From positions 1 through 48,425 of the forward strand of contig NZ_AKJX01000110.1 in the NCBI RefSeq assembly GCF_000276605.1: a DNA stretch of 48,425 nt, given 5' to 3'. The notes under the pieces were generated by a model. It worked only from the letters and a program-made list of their open reading frames with translations, ran no database searches and was not told where the DNA came from. The stretch comes from Acidovorax sp. CF316 (lineage in GTDB: Bacteria > Pseudomonadota > Gammaproteobacteria > Burkholderiales > Burkholderiaceae_C). A program made the translations under genes and the position numbers. The stretch's first letter is position 1, and every line of letters starts with the position of its first letter. Positions 38,430 through 47,224 of this stretch are shown here, one piece after another.

Positions 38430-39740
38430 TTACTTGTTGGCGCGGGCGAAGCGCACCAGTTGCTCGTTGCCGCGGGTCACGGCCGTGTCCAGGGCTTCCT
38501 TGGGGGACTTCTTGCCGGCCCAGATCTGTTCGGTTTCTTCGTCGATGATGGTGCGGATCTGCACGAAGTTGCCCAGGCGGATGCCGCGCGACTTGTCGGT
38601 GGCCTTGCGAATCATCTGCGTCACGGCCACGTCGGTGCCGGGGTTCTTCTCGTAGAAACCGGAGGCTTCGGTCAGCTTGTAGGCCGCCGTGGTCACCGGC
38701 AGGTAGCCGGTACGCTGGTGGCTTGCGGCCTGCACCTTGGTGTCGTTCAGGAAGTTCAGGAAGTCGGCCACGCCCTTGTATTCCTCGGCCTTCTTGCCGG
38801 ACATCACCCACAGGCTGGCACCACCGATGGCGGTGTTCTGGGGCGCGCCCTTCACGTCGTCGTAGTAGGGCAGAGCCGAGATGCCGTAAGCAAACTTGGC
38901 TTCCTTGGCCACGCGGGCGTACAGGCCCGACGAGCCGGTGATCATGGCGCACTCGCCCGAGGGGAAGGAGGCGTCAGGCGCGTTGCCGCGGCCCTTGTAG
39001 ACGAAGCTGCCGTCCTTGGAGGCCTTGGCCAGGTTCTCGAAGTGGCGCACGTGCAGCGGCGTGTTGATCTGCAGCTGCGCATCATTGCCGTCGAAACCGT
39101 TGTTCTTGGACGCGAACAGCGTGTTGTGCCACAGCGAGAAACTCTCCAGCTGCGTCCAGCTGATCCAGCTGGTGGTGAACGGGCAGCTGTGGCCGCTGGC
39201 CTTGAGCTTGGAGGCGGCTGCGAACACTTCGGGCCAGGTCTTGGGCGGCTTGTCGGCGTCCAGGCCGGCCTTCTTGAAGGCGTCCTTGTTGTAGTAGAAG
39301 ATGGTGGTGGAGCTGTTGAGCGGGTAGCTCAGCATCTGGCCATTGGGCGCCGTGTAGTAGCCGGCCACGGCCGACACGTACTGGGTGGGGTCGAACTTGA
39401 AGCCGCCGTCGTTCAGCACCTTGGCGGCGGGCACGATGGCGCCCTTGCTGGCCATCATGGTGGCAGTGCCCACTTCGAACACCTGGATGATGTGGGGGGC
39501 ATTGCCCGCACGGAAAGCCGCGACCGCACCGGTCATCGACTCGTCGTAGGTCCCCTTGTAGGTTGGCACGACCTTGTACTTGGTCTGGCTGGCGTTGTAC
39601 TGCTTGGCCAGATCGTTCACCCAGTCACCCAGGGCGGCGCTCATGGAGTGCCACCATTGGATTTCTACTTGTTGGGCCTGCGCGGGCGCGCAGACGGACA
39701 GGGCGACGGCAGCAGACAGTGCCAGGTGCTTGAGTTGCAT
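38430..39740 (-). CDS. ugpB: sn-glycerol-3-phosphate ABC transporter, periplasmic binding protein UgpB
   Basis: Periplasmic receptor of the importer for glycerol-3-phosphate and glycerophosphodiesters. The 436-residue precursor has a Sec signal peptide (MQLKHLALSAAVALSVCAPAQAQ, seen as positively charged start, hydrophobic core and AQA cleavage) and then QVEIQWWHSMSAALGDWVN, the UgpB start with ligand-binding Trp residues. Solute-binding fold throughout. RBS GGAAGGAA. First gene of ugpBAECQ; preceded by a Pho box. Confidence 0.95.
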   Translation of the reverse strand: MQLKHLALSAAVALSVCAPAQAQQVEIQWWHSMSAALGDWVNDLAKQYNASQTKYKVVPTYKGTYDESMTGAVAAFRAGNAPHIIQVFEVGTATMMASKGAIVPAAKVLNDGGFKFDPTQYVSAVAGYYTAPNGQMLSYPLNSSTTIFYYNKDAFKKAGLDADKPPKTWPEVFAAASKLKASGHSCPFTTSWISWTQLESFSLWHNTLFASKNNGFDGNDAQLQINTPLHVRHFENLAKASKDGSFVYKGRGNAPDASFPSGECAMITGSSGLYARVAKEAKFAYGISALPYYDDVKGAPQNTAIGGASLWVMSGKKAEEYKGVADFLNFLNDTKVQAASHQRTGYLPVTTAAYKLTEASGFYEKNPGTDVAVTQMIRKATDKSRGIRLGNFVQIRTIIDEETEQIWAGKKSPKEALDTAVTRGNEQLVRFARANK

Positions 39741-39801
39741 GGATGGTTCCTTCCGGAGATGGCGAAATGCACAAAGGGCGGATGCTAGGCAGCCCTTGTG
39801 A

Positions 39802-39830
39802 CAGTGATGTGTCGTTGTCGCACAGCACTG
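39802..39830 (-). promoter_or_regulatory. Hairpin in the ugpB upstream region
   Basis: CAGTG (39802-39806) pairs with CACTG (39826-39830) and, inside it, TGTG with CACA (39808-39811 with 39821-39824), around a 9-nt loop. A CTGTCAC half-site overlaps its foot (39798-39804 on the minus strand). It could be a protein-binding palindrome or an mRNA leader structure. Confidence 0.35.
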
Positions 39831-39856
39831 TAGTGGTCACAACTGGGGAAATCCCC

Positions 39857-39871
39857 TTGCACCAGGTGCAA
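39857..39871. promoter_or_regulatory. Perfect palindrome TTGCACC-A-GGTGCAA
   Basis: A 15-bp exact palindrome directly next to the Pho box array, where the ugpB -10 region would be expected. Flanked on the other side by GGGGAAATCCCC (39845-39856). Probably an operator; regulator not known. Confidence 0.5.
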
Positions 39872-39900
39872 TGTGTCCAATTGTGACTCTTTTGTGACAG
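39872..39900 (-). promoter_or_regulatory. Pho box array (PhoB-type) upstream of ugpB
   Basis: On the minus strand three 7-bp units occur at exact 11-bp steps: CTGTCAC (39894-39900), GAGTCAC (39883-39889) and GGACACA (39872-39878), separated by 4-bp A/T spacers. This is the PhoB direct-repeat form (CTGTCAT-like, 7+4). The third unit is weaker. Known: ugp is a Pho-regulon operon in E. coli. Confidence 0.7.
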
Positions 39901-39939
39901 CATTTTGCCATTCACGGACCGCTGCAAGGTTTTGTGCGT

Positions 39940-39957
39940 TGCACCATCCTTGGTGCA
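39940..39957. promoter_or_regulatory. Inverted repeat TGCACCA-N4-TGGTGCA upstream of serA
   Basis: Exact 7-4-7 inverted repeat, sharing half-sites with the palindrome at 39857-39871. Its form is like NtrC sites but is 18 instead of 17 bp long. GG-N10-GC of the sigma-54 pattern follows at 39962-39975 (TGG at 39961-39963, TGCA at 39973-39976). Function open. Confidence 0.4.
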
Positions 39958-40034
39958 TAGTGGTGCTTGCGCTGCACACCTTCGGTGCGCTGCGCATGAC
40001 CTGTTCCGTTTTTCATCCGCAACCACCAACTGCC

Positions 40035-41264
40035 ATGGCCAACAACTCTCTGGACAAGAACAAGATCAAATTCCTGCTGCTCGAAGGCATCCACCCCTCT
40101 GCGGTGGACGTGCTGCGCTCCGCGGGATACACCCAGATCGAAACCGTCTCCGGCGCATTGCCCGACGAGGAGTTGAAGGCCAAGATCGCGGACGTGCACT
40201 TCCTGGGCATCCGCTCACGCACCCAGTTGACCGAGGAAGTATTCGCCAAGGCCGGCAAGCTCGTGGCCGTGGGGTGCTTTTGCATCGGTACCAACCAGGT
40301 GGACCTCGATGCCGCGCGCGAGCGTGGCATCGCCGTGTTCAACGCCCCGTATTCCAACACCCGCTCGGTCGCCGAGCTGGTGCTGGCCGAGGCCATCCTG
40401 CTCTTGCGCGGCGTGCCCGAGAAGAATGCCGTGGCGCACCGCGGCGGCTGGCTCAAGTCGGCCGACAATGCCTACGAGATCCGTGGCAAGACCCTGGGCA
40501 TCATCGGCTACGGCTCCATCGGCACCCAGCTGTCGGTGCTGGCCGAGGCGCTGGGCATGCAGGTGGCGTTCTTCGACGTGGTCAACAAGCTGCCCCTGGG
40601 CAATGCGCGCCAGGTGCACAAGCTGCACGACCTGCTGGCGCAAAGCGACATCGTGACCCTGCACGTGCCCGAGCTGCCCTCCACGCAGTGGATGATCGGC
40701 GCCGCCGAGATCGCCGCCATGAAGCCCGGCGGCATCCTGATCAACGCCGCCCGCGGCACGGTGGTCGAGATCGAGCCCCTGGCCGAGGCGCTCAAGGCGC
40801 GCAAGCTGCTGGGTGCCGCCATCGACGTCTTCCCCGTCGAGCCACGCACCAACAAGGACGAGTTCCTGTCCCCCCTGCGCGGGCTGGACAACGTGATCCT
40901 GACCCCACACGTGGGGGGCTCCACCATGGAGGCCCAGGCCAACATCGGCCTGGAAGTGGCCGAAAAGCTTGTGAAATACAGCGACAACGGCACCAGCACC
41001 TCGTCGGTCAACTTCCCCGAGGTGGCGCTGCCGGCCCACCCCGGCAAGCACCGCCTGCTGCACATCCACCGCAACGTACCGGGCGTGCTGTCCGAGATCA
41101 ACCGCATCTTCTCGGACAACCAGATCAACATCTCGGCCCAGTACCTGCAGACCAACGAGAAGGTCGGCTACGTGGTGATCGACATCGACGCGGCCTCGTC
41201 CGACCTGGCGCTGGACAAGCTGGCTGGAGTCACCGGCACGCTGCGCAGCCGGGTGCTGTTCTGA
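40035..41264 (+). CDS. serA: D-3-phosphoglycerate dehydrogenase
   Basis: First step of serine synthesis: 3-phosphoglycerate to 3-phosphohydroxypyruvate with NAD. E. coli-type SerA also reduces 2-oxoglutarate to D-2-hydroxyglutarate. The 409 residues have the substrate domain (FLLLEGIHPSAVDVLRSAGY), NAD-binding GYGSIGTQ (about 158-165), NAARGTVVEIEPL, the catalytic His in TPHVGGSTMEAQ, and a C-terminal ACT domain (about 335-409) ending VTGTLRSRVLF, normally binding serine as inhibitor. Start at 40035 chosen by homology. The next gene is a D-2-hydroxyacid-dehydrogenase-like flavoprotein. Confidence 0.94.
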   Translation: MANNSLDKNKIKFLLLEGIHPSAVDVLRSAGYTQIETVSGALPDEELKAKIADVHFLGIRSRTQLTEEVFAKAGKLVAVGCFCIGTNQVDLDAARERGIAVFNAPYSNTRSVAELVLAEAILLLRGVPEKNAVAHRGGWLKSADNAYEIRGKTLGIIGYGSIGTQLSVLAEALGMQVAFFDVVNKLPLGNARQVHKLHDLLAQSDIVTLHVPELPSTQWMIGAAEIAAMKPGGILINAARGTVVEIEPLAEALKARKLLGAAIDVFPVEPRTNKDEFLSPLRGLDNVILTPHVGGSTMEAQANIGLEVAEKLVKYSDNGTSTSSVNFPEVALPAHPGKHRLLHIHRNVPGVLSEINRIFSDNQINISAQYLQTNEKVGYVVIDIDAASSDLALDKLAGVTGTLRSRVLF

Positions 41265-41329
41265 GCCGCGCCTGAGTGGGTCCGCGGGGTGGGGCGAGGG
41301 CCCGCCCTGCGCCGGCCGGGCCTCTGGCG

Positions 41330-41369
41330 TAAAATCACGCCCCCGAGGCTCATGGGCGCGCAGCGCCCA
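41330..41369 (+). promoter_or_regulatory. Possible promoter and leader hairpin of the FAD/Fe-S oxidoreductase gene
   Basis: TAAAAT at 41330-41335 is a possible -10 (weak -35). Just after the predicted start, TGGGCGC/GCGCCCA (41353-41359 with 41363-41369) forms a perfect 7-bp hairpin upstream of the ATG at 41386. Confidence 0.35.
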
Positions 41370-41385
41370 CCCCAGGTAGACCCCC

Positions 41386-44300
41386 ATGAATGTTCCGATA
41401 GCGTTGGCTGCCTTGCAGACGCAGGCCGCCGAGCCTGTGCGTCTGCGCGAGATCCCCTATAACTACACCTCGTTCTCCGACCGGGAGATCGTGATCCGCC
41501 TGCTGGGGTCCCCGGCCTGGGAGGTTCTCGATCAGCTGCGCAAGGAACGGCGCACCGGGCGCTCCGCCCGCATGCTCTACGAGGTGCTGGGCGACATCTG
41601 GGTGGTGCAGCGCAACCCCTATCTGCAGGACGACCTGCTGGACAACCCCGGCCGGCGCAAGCAGCTGGTGGAGGCCCTGCAACACCGCCTGGCCGAGATC
41701 GACAAGCGCCGCACCCCGGGCGACGACGCCGGGCGCGACCGCCTGGTGGGCGAGCTGGTCGAGGCCGCCGGCAAGGCCGTGACCGCGTTCAACGCCACGT
41801 TCGTGCAGGCCACCGAGTTGCGCCGGCGCATCCAGCGCACGCTGGGGCGCCTGACGGCCAAGGACAACATCAAGTTCGACGGCCTGTCGCGCGTGAGCCA
41901 CGTGACCGACGCCACCGACTGGCGCGTGGAATACCCCTTCGTGGTGCTGGTGCCCGACACCGAGACCGAGATGGCCCTGCTGGTCAAGGGCTGCATCGAA
42001 CTCGGGCTGACCATCATTCCGCGCGGGGGCGGCACCGGCTACACCGGCGGCGCCATCCCGCTGACCTGGAAGAGCGTGGTCATCAACACCGAGAAGCTCG
42101 AGGCCATGACCGAGGTGGAAATGCGCCGCCTGCCGGGCATGGACACCGAGGTGGGCACTGTCTGGACCGAAGCCGGCGTGGTCACGCAGCGCGTGGCCGA
42201 TGCCGCCGAGCGCGCGGGCTTCGTCTTCGCCGTGGACCCGACCAGTGCCGAGGCCTCGTGCATCGGCGGCAACATCGCCATGAACGCCGGCGGCAAGAAG
42301 GCCGTGCTCTGGGGCACGGCGCTCGACAACCTGGCCAGCTGGCGCATGGTGACACCCGAGGCCCAGTGGCTCGAAGTCACGCGCCTGGACCACAACATGG
42401 GCAAGATCCATGACGTGGAGACCGCGACCTTCGAGCTGCAGTACTTCGAGGCCGACGGCAAGACGCCTGTGCGCACCGAGCGCCTGGCCATCCCGGGCCG
42501 CACCTTCCGCAAGGAAGGTCTGGGCAAGGACGTGACCGACAAGTTCCTCTCGGGCCTGCCCGGCATCCAGAAGGAGGGCTGCGACGGCCTGATCACCAGC
42601 GCGCGCTGGGTGGTGCACCGCATGCCCGAGCACACACGCACCGTGTGCATGGAGTTCTTCGGCAACGCCAAGGACGCGGTGCCCAGCATCGTCGAGATCA
42701 AGGACTACATGTTCGCCGAGCAAAAGCGCTCGGGCGTGCTGCTGGCCGGCCTGGAACACCTGGACGACCGCTACCTCAAGGCCGTGGGCTACGCCACCAA
42801 GAGCAAGAAGGGCAACGGCGGTCTGCCCAAGATGGTGCTCATCGGCGACATCGCGGGCGACAACGCCGACGAGGTGGCGCGCGTGACCAGCGAGGTGGTG
42901 CGCATCGCCAACTCGCGCAACGGCGAGGGCTTCATCGCCATCAGCCCCGAGGCGCGCAAGAAGTTCTGGCTCGACCGCAAGCGCACGGCCGCCATCAGCC
43001 GCCACACCAACGCCTTCAAGATCAACGAAGACGTGGTGATCCCGCTGCCGCGCATGGCCGAGTACACGGACGGCATCGAGCGCATCAACATCGAGCTGTC
43101 GCTGCGCAACAAGATCAAGCTGTGCGATGCGCTCACCGACTTCTTCGAGCGCGGCAACCTGCCCCTCGGAAAGCACGACGACGCCAATGAGATCCCTTCG
43201 GCCGAGCTGCTTGAGGACCGCGTGGCCCAGGCCATCGCCCTGGTGGCCGAAGTGCGCACGCTGTGGGCCACCTGGCTGCAAAACGTGGACAGCCTGTTTC
43301 CCCAGTTGCAGGACCACACCCTGCGGGCGAGCTGGAAGACCCAGTTGCGTGCACCCCTGCAAGGCATCTTCGCGGGCGCGGCCTTCAAGCCCATCCTCGA
43401 CGAGGCCACCGCCATCCACAAGCGCGTGCTCAAGGGCCGTGTCTGGGTGGCCCTGCACATGCATGCCGGCGACGGCAACGTGCACACCAACCTGCCGGTC
43501 AACAGCGACGACTACGAGATGCTGCAGACCGCGCACGGGGCGGTGGAGCGCATCATGGTGCTGGCGCGTAGCCTCGATGGCGTGATCTCGGGCGAGCACG
43601 GCATCGGCATCACCAAGCTCGAATTCCTGACCGACGAGGAACTGCGCCCGTTCGCCGAGTACAAGCAGCGCGTCGACCCCGAGGGCCGCTTCAACAAGGG
43701 CAAGCTGCTGCGCGATGCCGCGCCGGTGCTGGCCATGGACGCCACCCCCGGCGGCCAGGCGCGCGACCCGGCCTTGCTGCACGCCGACCTGACCAACGCC
43801 TACACGCCGAGCTTCGGCCTCATGGGGCACGAGTCGCTGATCATGCAGCAGAGCGACATCGGCGCCATCGCCGATTCCGTCAAGGACTGCCTGCGCTGCG
43901 GCAAGTGCAAGCCGGTGTGTGCCACGCACGTGCCGCGTGCCAACCTGCTGTACAGCCCGCGCAACAAGATACTGGCCACCTCGCTGCTGGTCGAAGCCTT
44001 CCTGTACGAGGAGCAGACCCGCCGCGGCGTGAGCATCAAGCACTGGCAGGAGTTCGAGGACGTGGCCGATCACTGCACGGTGTGCCACAAGTGCGCCAGC
44101 CCCTGCCCGGTGAAGATCGACTTCGGCGACGTCACCATGAACATGCGCAACCTGCTGCGCAAGATGGGCAAGAAGACCTTTCGCCCCGGCAATGCGCTGG
44201 CGATGACCATGCTCAACGCCACCAACCCCGAGACCATCAAGTTCATGCGCAGCGCCATGGTGGACGTGGGCTTCAAGGCCCAGCGCATGGCCGTGGACCT

Positions 44301-45300
44301 GCTGCGCAAGGTCGGCCGCAAGCAGACCGCCAAGCCGCCGGCCACCGTGGGCACCGCCCCGGTCAAGGAGCAGGTGATCCACTTCATCAACAAGAAGCTG
44401 CCCGGCGGCCTGCCCAAGCGCACCGCGCGCGCCCTTTTGGACATCGAGGACAAGGACTACGTCCCCATCATCCGCAACCCCAAGGCCACCACGGCCGAGG
44501 CCGAGGCGGTGTTCTACTTCCCCGGCTGTGGCTCGGAGCGCCTGTTCAGCCAGGTGGGCCTGGCCACGCAGGCCATGCTCTGGCACGCGGGCGTGCAGAC
44601 CGTGCTGCCCCCGGGCTACCTGTGCTGCGGCTACCCGCAGCGCGGCAGCGGCCAGTTCGACAAGGCCGAGAAGATGATCACCGACAACCGGGTGCTCTTC
44701 CACCGCGTGGCCAATACGCTGAACTACCTCGACATCAAGACCGTGGTGGTCAGCTGCGGCACCTGCTACGACCAGCTGCAGGGCTACGAGTTCGACAAGA
44801 TCTTCCCGGGCAGCCGCATCATCGACATCCACGAGTACCTGCTGGAAAAGGGCATCGCGCTGCAGGGCAAGGGCGCCTACCTGTACCACGAGCCCTGCCA
44901 CAACCCCATGAAGCAGCAGGACGCCTTGAAGACCGTCAAGGCGCTGGTGGGCGAGCAGGTGCTCAAGAGCGAGCGCTGCTGCGGTGAATCGGGCACGCTG
45001 GGCGTGACGCGCCCCGACATCTCCACCCAGGTGCGCTTTCGCAAGGAGGAGGAGATCAAGAAGGGCGAAGCCGCCCTGCGTGCCAGCGGCGCCGTGGGTG
45101 CGCAGGACAACGTGAAGATCCTCACCAGCTGCCCGAGCTGCCTGCAGGGCCTGAACCGCTACCAGGACGACCTGAACAACGGCCTGCTAGAAGCCGATTA
45201 CATCGTGGTCGAGATGGCGCGCGAGATCCTGGGTGAGAACTGGATGCCCGAGTACGTGGAGCGTGCCAATGCGGGCGGCATCGAGCGGGTGCTCGTATGA
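41386..45300 (+). CDS. Giant FAD/Fe-S oxidoreductase (DUF3683 + GlcD-like + CCG domains), YdiJ-like
   Basis: A 1304-residue, probably cytoplasmic or membrane-peripheral flavoprotein. In order: an N-terminal DUF3683-type domain (about 1-170); FAD-binding_4 domain with [11 protein letters not shown] (about 212-222); FAD-oxidase C domain with HAGDGN (near 693) and SGEHGIG metal/substrate motifs; two [4Fe-4S] ferredoxin motifs [11 protein letters not shown] (from about 835) and [12 protein letters not shown] (from about 897); and two CCG domains (LCCGYPQRG near 1079, [10 protein letters not shown] near 1196, with CGTC and CPSC partners), as in heterodisulfide reductase and lactate oxidase. This resembles E. 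coli YdiJ and other D-2-hydroxyacid dehydrogenases. Substrate inferred, not proven. Overlaps the HIT gene by ATGA. Confidence 0.88.
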   Translation: MNVPIALAALQTQAAEPVRLREIPYNYTSFSDREIVIRLLGSPAWEVLDQLRKERRTGRSARMLYEVLGDIWVVQRNPYLQDDLLDNPGRRKQLVEALQHRLAEIDKRRTPGDDAGRDRLVGELVEAAGKAVTAFNATFVQATELRRRIQRTLGRLTAKDNIKFDGLSRVSHVTDATDWRVEYPFVVLVPDTETEMALLVKGCIELGLTIIPRGGGTGYTGGAIPLTWKSVVINTEKLEAMTEVEMRRLPGMDTEVGTVWTEAGVVTQRVADAAERAGFVFAVDPTSAEASCIGGNIAMNAGGKKAVLWGTALDNLASWRMVTPEAQWLEVTRLDHNMGKIHDVETATFELQYFEADGKTPVRTERLAIPGRTFRKEGLGKDVTDKFLSGLPGIQKEGCDGLITSARWVVHRMPEHTRTVCMEFFGNAKDAVPSIVEIKDYMFAEQKRSGVLLAGLEHLDDRYLKAVGYATKSKKGNGGLPKMVLIGDIAGDNADEVARVTSEVVRIANSRNGEGFIAISPEARKKFWLDRKRTAAISRHTNAFKINEDVVIPLPRMAEYTDGIERINIELSLRNKIKLCDALTDFFERGNLPLGKHDDANEIPSAELLEDRVAQAIALVAEVRTLWATWLQNVDSLFPQLQDHTLRASWKTQLRAPLQGIFAGAAFKPILDEATAIHKRVLKGRVWVALHMHAGDGNVHTNLPVNSDDYEMLQTAHGAVERIMVLARSLDGVISGEHGIGITKLEFLTDEELRPFAEYKQRVDPEGRFNKGKLLRDAAPVLAMDATPGGQARDPALLHADLTNAYTPSFGLMGHESLIMQQSDIGAIADSVKDCLRCGKCKPVCATHVPRANLLYSPRNKILATSLLVEAFLYEEQTRRGVSIKHWQEFEDVADHCTVCHKCASPCPVKIDFGDVTMNMRNLLRKMGKKTFRPGNALAMTMLNATNPETIKFMRSAMVDVGFKAQRMAVDLLRKVGRKQTAKPPATVGTAPVKEQVIHFINKKLPGGLPKRTARALLDIEDKDYVPIIRNPKATTAEAEAVFYFPGCGSERLFSQVGLATQAMLWHAGVQTVLPPGYLCCGYPQRGSGQFDKAEKMITDNRVLFHRVANTLNYLDIKTVVVSCGTCYDQLQGYEFDKIFPGSRIIDIHEYLLEKGIALQGKGAYLYHEPCHNPMKQQDALKTVKALVGEQVLKSERCCGESGTLGVTRPDISTQVRFRKEEEIKKGEAALRASGAVGAQDNVKILTSCPSCLQGLNRYQDDLNNGLLEADYIVVEMAREILGENWMPEYVERANAGGIERVLV

Positions 45301-45737
45301 GTGAACGCATTGCCTGCCCCCTGTGTGCCGCCGATGGTGGCACGCTGGTCTGGCGGGGCGGTCGTCTGCGCCTGATCCGTGCGGATGAAGCCGGCTTTCC
45401 GGCCTTCTACCGCGTGGTGTGGAATGCCCATGCGGCCGAGTTTTCCGATCTGTCGGCCGCCGAGCGCGTGCACTGCATGGAGGCCGTCACGGCCGTGGAG
45501 CGGGCGCTGCGCGAGCACCTCGCGCCCACCAAGGTCAACCTGGCGGCGCTGGGCAACATGGTGCCGCACCTGCACTGGCACGTGATCGCGCGCTTCACCT
45601 GGGACAGCCATTTCCCTGCGCCCGTGTGGGCGGCGGCCCAGCAGCCCGGCCCGGCCGGCGAAGAAGATGCGCTGCGCGCGCGCCTGCCTGCGGCCGAGGC
45701 GGCCATGGTGGTCGCGTTGCAGGGGCTTGGGGGCTGA
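45297..45737 (+). CDS. HIT-family protein
   Basis: A 146-residue histidine-triad protein with the motif H91-L-H93-W-H95-V, which catalyses nucleotidyl or phosphoramidate hydrolysis in this family. It starts with a CPLC pair (residues 7-10) and has no long partner domain. The start overlaps the oxidoreductase stop by 4 bp, so the two are translated together. Substrate unknown. A hairpin (45729-45745) covers the stop codon. Confidence 0.9.
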   Translation: MSERIACPLCAADGGTLVWRGGRLRLIRADEAGFPAFYRVVWNAHAAEFSDLSAAERVHCMEAVTAVERALREHLAPTKVNLAALGNMVPHLHWHVIARFTWDSHFPAPVWAAAQQPGPAGEEDALRARLPAAEAAMVVALQGLGG

Positions 45738-45767
45738 AAGCCCCCCGGGTGGGACAATGCAGGCCGG

Positions 45768-45794
45768 CCTGGCAGTCGTTGCCAGGGCGCTTTT
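45768..45794 (+). terminator. Terminator-like hairpin before the DUF971 gene
   Basis: CCTGGCA (45768-45774) and TGCCAGG (45780-45786) pair around GTCGT, with TTTT at 45791-45794. The T-run starts four bases after the stem, so it is a weak terminator. It lies between the HIT and DUF971 genes. Confidence 0.45.
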
Positions 45795-45809
45795 CACAGG
45801 TGGATATCC

Positions 45810-46241
45810 ATGGCAGGTTTGAAAGCGGGTTCGCCCACGCCCCAGGCGCTCACGGTGCATGGCAAGTCGCGGGTGCTTGAAGTGGTGTTCTCGGACGGTG
45901 CCGCGTTCCGCATCCCGTTTGAGCTGATGCGCGTGTACTCGCCCTCGGCCGAGGTGCAGGGCCACGGCCCGGGCCAGGAAGTGCTGCAGACCGGCAAGCG
46001 CGACGTGACCCTCGAAGGGCTGGAGCCCATCGGCAACTACGCCGTCAAGCCCACCTTCTCGGACGGGCATGACACGGGCATCTTCACCTGGGCCTACCTG
46101 TACGAACTGGGCCAGCAGGAGGCCGCGCTGTGGGCGCAGTACGAAGGCCGGCTGGTCGAAGCCGGGGTGGACCGCGATGCGCCCATGGCCCCCCAGGCCA
46201 AGGGCCACGACCACGGCGGCAGCGCCTGCGGCGGCCATTGA
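45810..46241 (+). CDS. DUF971-domain protein (gamma-butyrobetaine-hydroxylase N-terminal-like)
   Basis: A 143-residue protein, nearly all of it one DUF971 domain (LTVHGKSRVLEVVFSDGAAFRIPFELMR..., SDGHDTGIFTWAYLYELG). The same domain is the N-terminal part of gamma-butyrobetaine hydroxylase and the C-terminal part of the plant Fe-S carrier HCF101. The tail HDHGGSACGGH is rich in His and Cys, and could bind a metal. It is on the same strand as the Fe-S oxidoreductase and ubiE. Function unproven. Confidence 0.88.
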   Translation: MAGLKAGSPTPQALTVHGKSRVLEVVFSDGAAFRIPFELMRVYSPSAEVQGHGPGQEVLQTGKRDVTLEGLEPIGNYAVKPTFSDGHDTGIFTWAYLYELGQQEAALWAQYEGRLVEAGVDRDAPMAPQAKGHDHGGSACGGH

Positions 46242-46255
46242 GCCGGTCCCACGCG

Positions 46256-46285
46256 ACCACTGTGGCCCGCGCGCACCACTGTGGC
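46256..46285. repeat. Tandem palindromic repeat upstream of ubiE
   Basis: ACCACTGTGGC occurs twice (46256-46266 and 46275-46285), each with the palindrome CCAC-T-GTGG, centres 19 bp apart. A TACAAT hexamer follows at 46316-46321. Together these look like operators before a ubiE promoter. The rest of the 215-bp gap (46242-46456) holds a CCCCG/CGGGG hairpin (46396-46413) and no gene. Confidence 0.4.
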
Positions 46286-46456
46286 GCCCGGTGCACTGGC
46301 CTTTGGTGCTCTTTTTACAATAGCGAACCCGGCATGCATGGACAGGCGTTGTCTGTCTTTTGATGCCCTGATGTTGATAACCCCTGCGGCAGATGCCCCG
46401 TTTCAGTGCGGGGTTGTCGCTGTACCTTGGGCGCGCACGCGCCTAGCATGAATCCC

Positions 46457-47188
46457 ATGAGCAGCACCCACTTCGGTTTCCAGTCGGTCGACGAGCAGGA
46501 CAAGGCGCGCCACGTGCGCGGCGTGTTCGATTCGGTGGCGTCCAGATACGACGTCATGAACGACCTCATGTCGGCCGGCCTGCACCGCGCCTGGAAGGCC
46601 TACACCGTGATGGTGGCCAACCTGCGCGAGGGCAGTCAGGTGCTGGACATCGCGGGCGGCACGGGCGACCTGGCGCTGGCCTTCTCCAAGAAGGTGGGCA
46701 CCACCGGCCGCGTGGTGCACACCGACATCAACGAAGCCATGCTGCGCACCGGGCGCGACCGCCTGATCGACGCCGGCGTGGTGCTGCCCACTCTGGTCTG
46801 CGATGCGGAGAAGCTGCCTTTTCCCGACGCGCACTTCGATGTGGTGAGCGTGGCGTTTGGTTTGCGCAACATGACGCACAAGGATGTTGCGCTCAAGGAA
46901 ATGTGCCGCGTGCTCAAACCCGGCGGCAAGCTGCTGGTGCTCGAATTCTCCAAGGTCGCCAAGCCGCTCACCAAAGTCTACGACTGGTATTCCTTCAAGG
47001 TGCTGCCGCAGCTGGGCAAGCTGGTGGCCGGCGATGACGCGAGCTACCGCTACCTGGCCGAGTCCATCCGCATGCACCCGGGCCAGGAAGAACTCAAAAG
47101 CCTCATGCAACAAAGTGGCTTTGGGCATGTGGACTATCACAACATGACTGGCGGCATAGTGGCCTTGCATGTTGGAATCAAGTGCTGA
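46457..47188 (+). CDS. ubiE: Ubiquinone/menaquinone C-methyltransferase UbiE
   Basis: SAM-dependent C-methylation in ubiquinone synthesis. The 243 residues show the family start [37 protein letters not shown] motif [14 protein letters not shown], and later [29 protein letters not shown]. Two start codons are possible (46448 and 46457); the second was taken because it gives the usual N-terminus MSSTHFGFQ. Followed by a Tim44-like gene and ubiJ, which suggests a ubiquinone cluster. Confidence 0.95.
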   Translation: MSSTHFGFQSVDEQDKARHVRGVFDSVASRYDVMNDLMSAGLHRAWKAYTVMVANLREGSQVLDIAGGTGDLALAFSKKVGTTGRVVHTDINEAMLRTGRDRLIDAGVVLPTLVCDAEKLPFPDAHFDVVSVAFGLRNMTHKDVALKEMCRVLKPGGKLLVLEFSKVAKPLTKVYDWYSFKVLPQLGKLVAGDDASYRYLAESIRMHPGQEELKSLMQQSGFGHVDYHNMTGGIVALHVGIKC

Positions 47189-47224
47189 CAGGGGCCGTTC
47201 TGCCCCATACAAGATGGAGATGAC

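Noticed and set aside
41350-44901. A very long open frame (over 1180 codons) on the minus strand opposite the giant oxidoreductase
   Set aside because: It is the antisense frame of a high-GC gene; the product is a His/Ala/Gly/Val-rich low-information sequence with no domain, and the plus-strand protein has clear conserved motifs.
46341-46380. TTGTCT and TGATAA as a ubiE promoter
   Set aside because: Spacing is 20 bp; too long to call.
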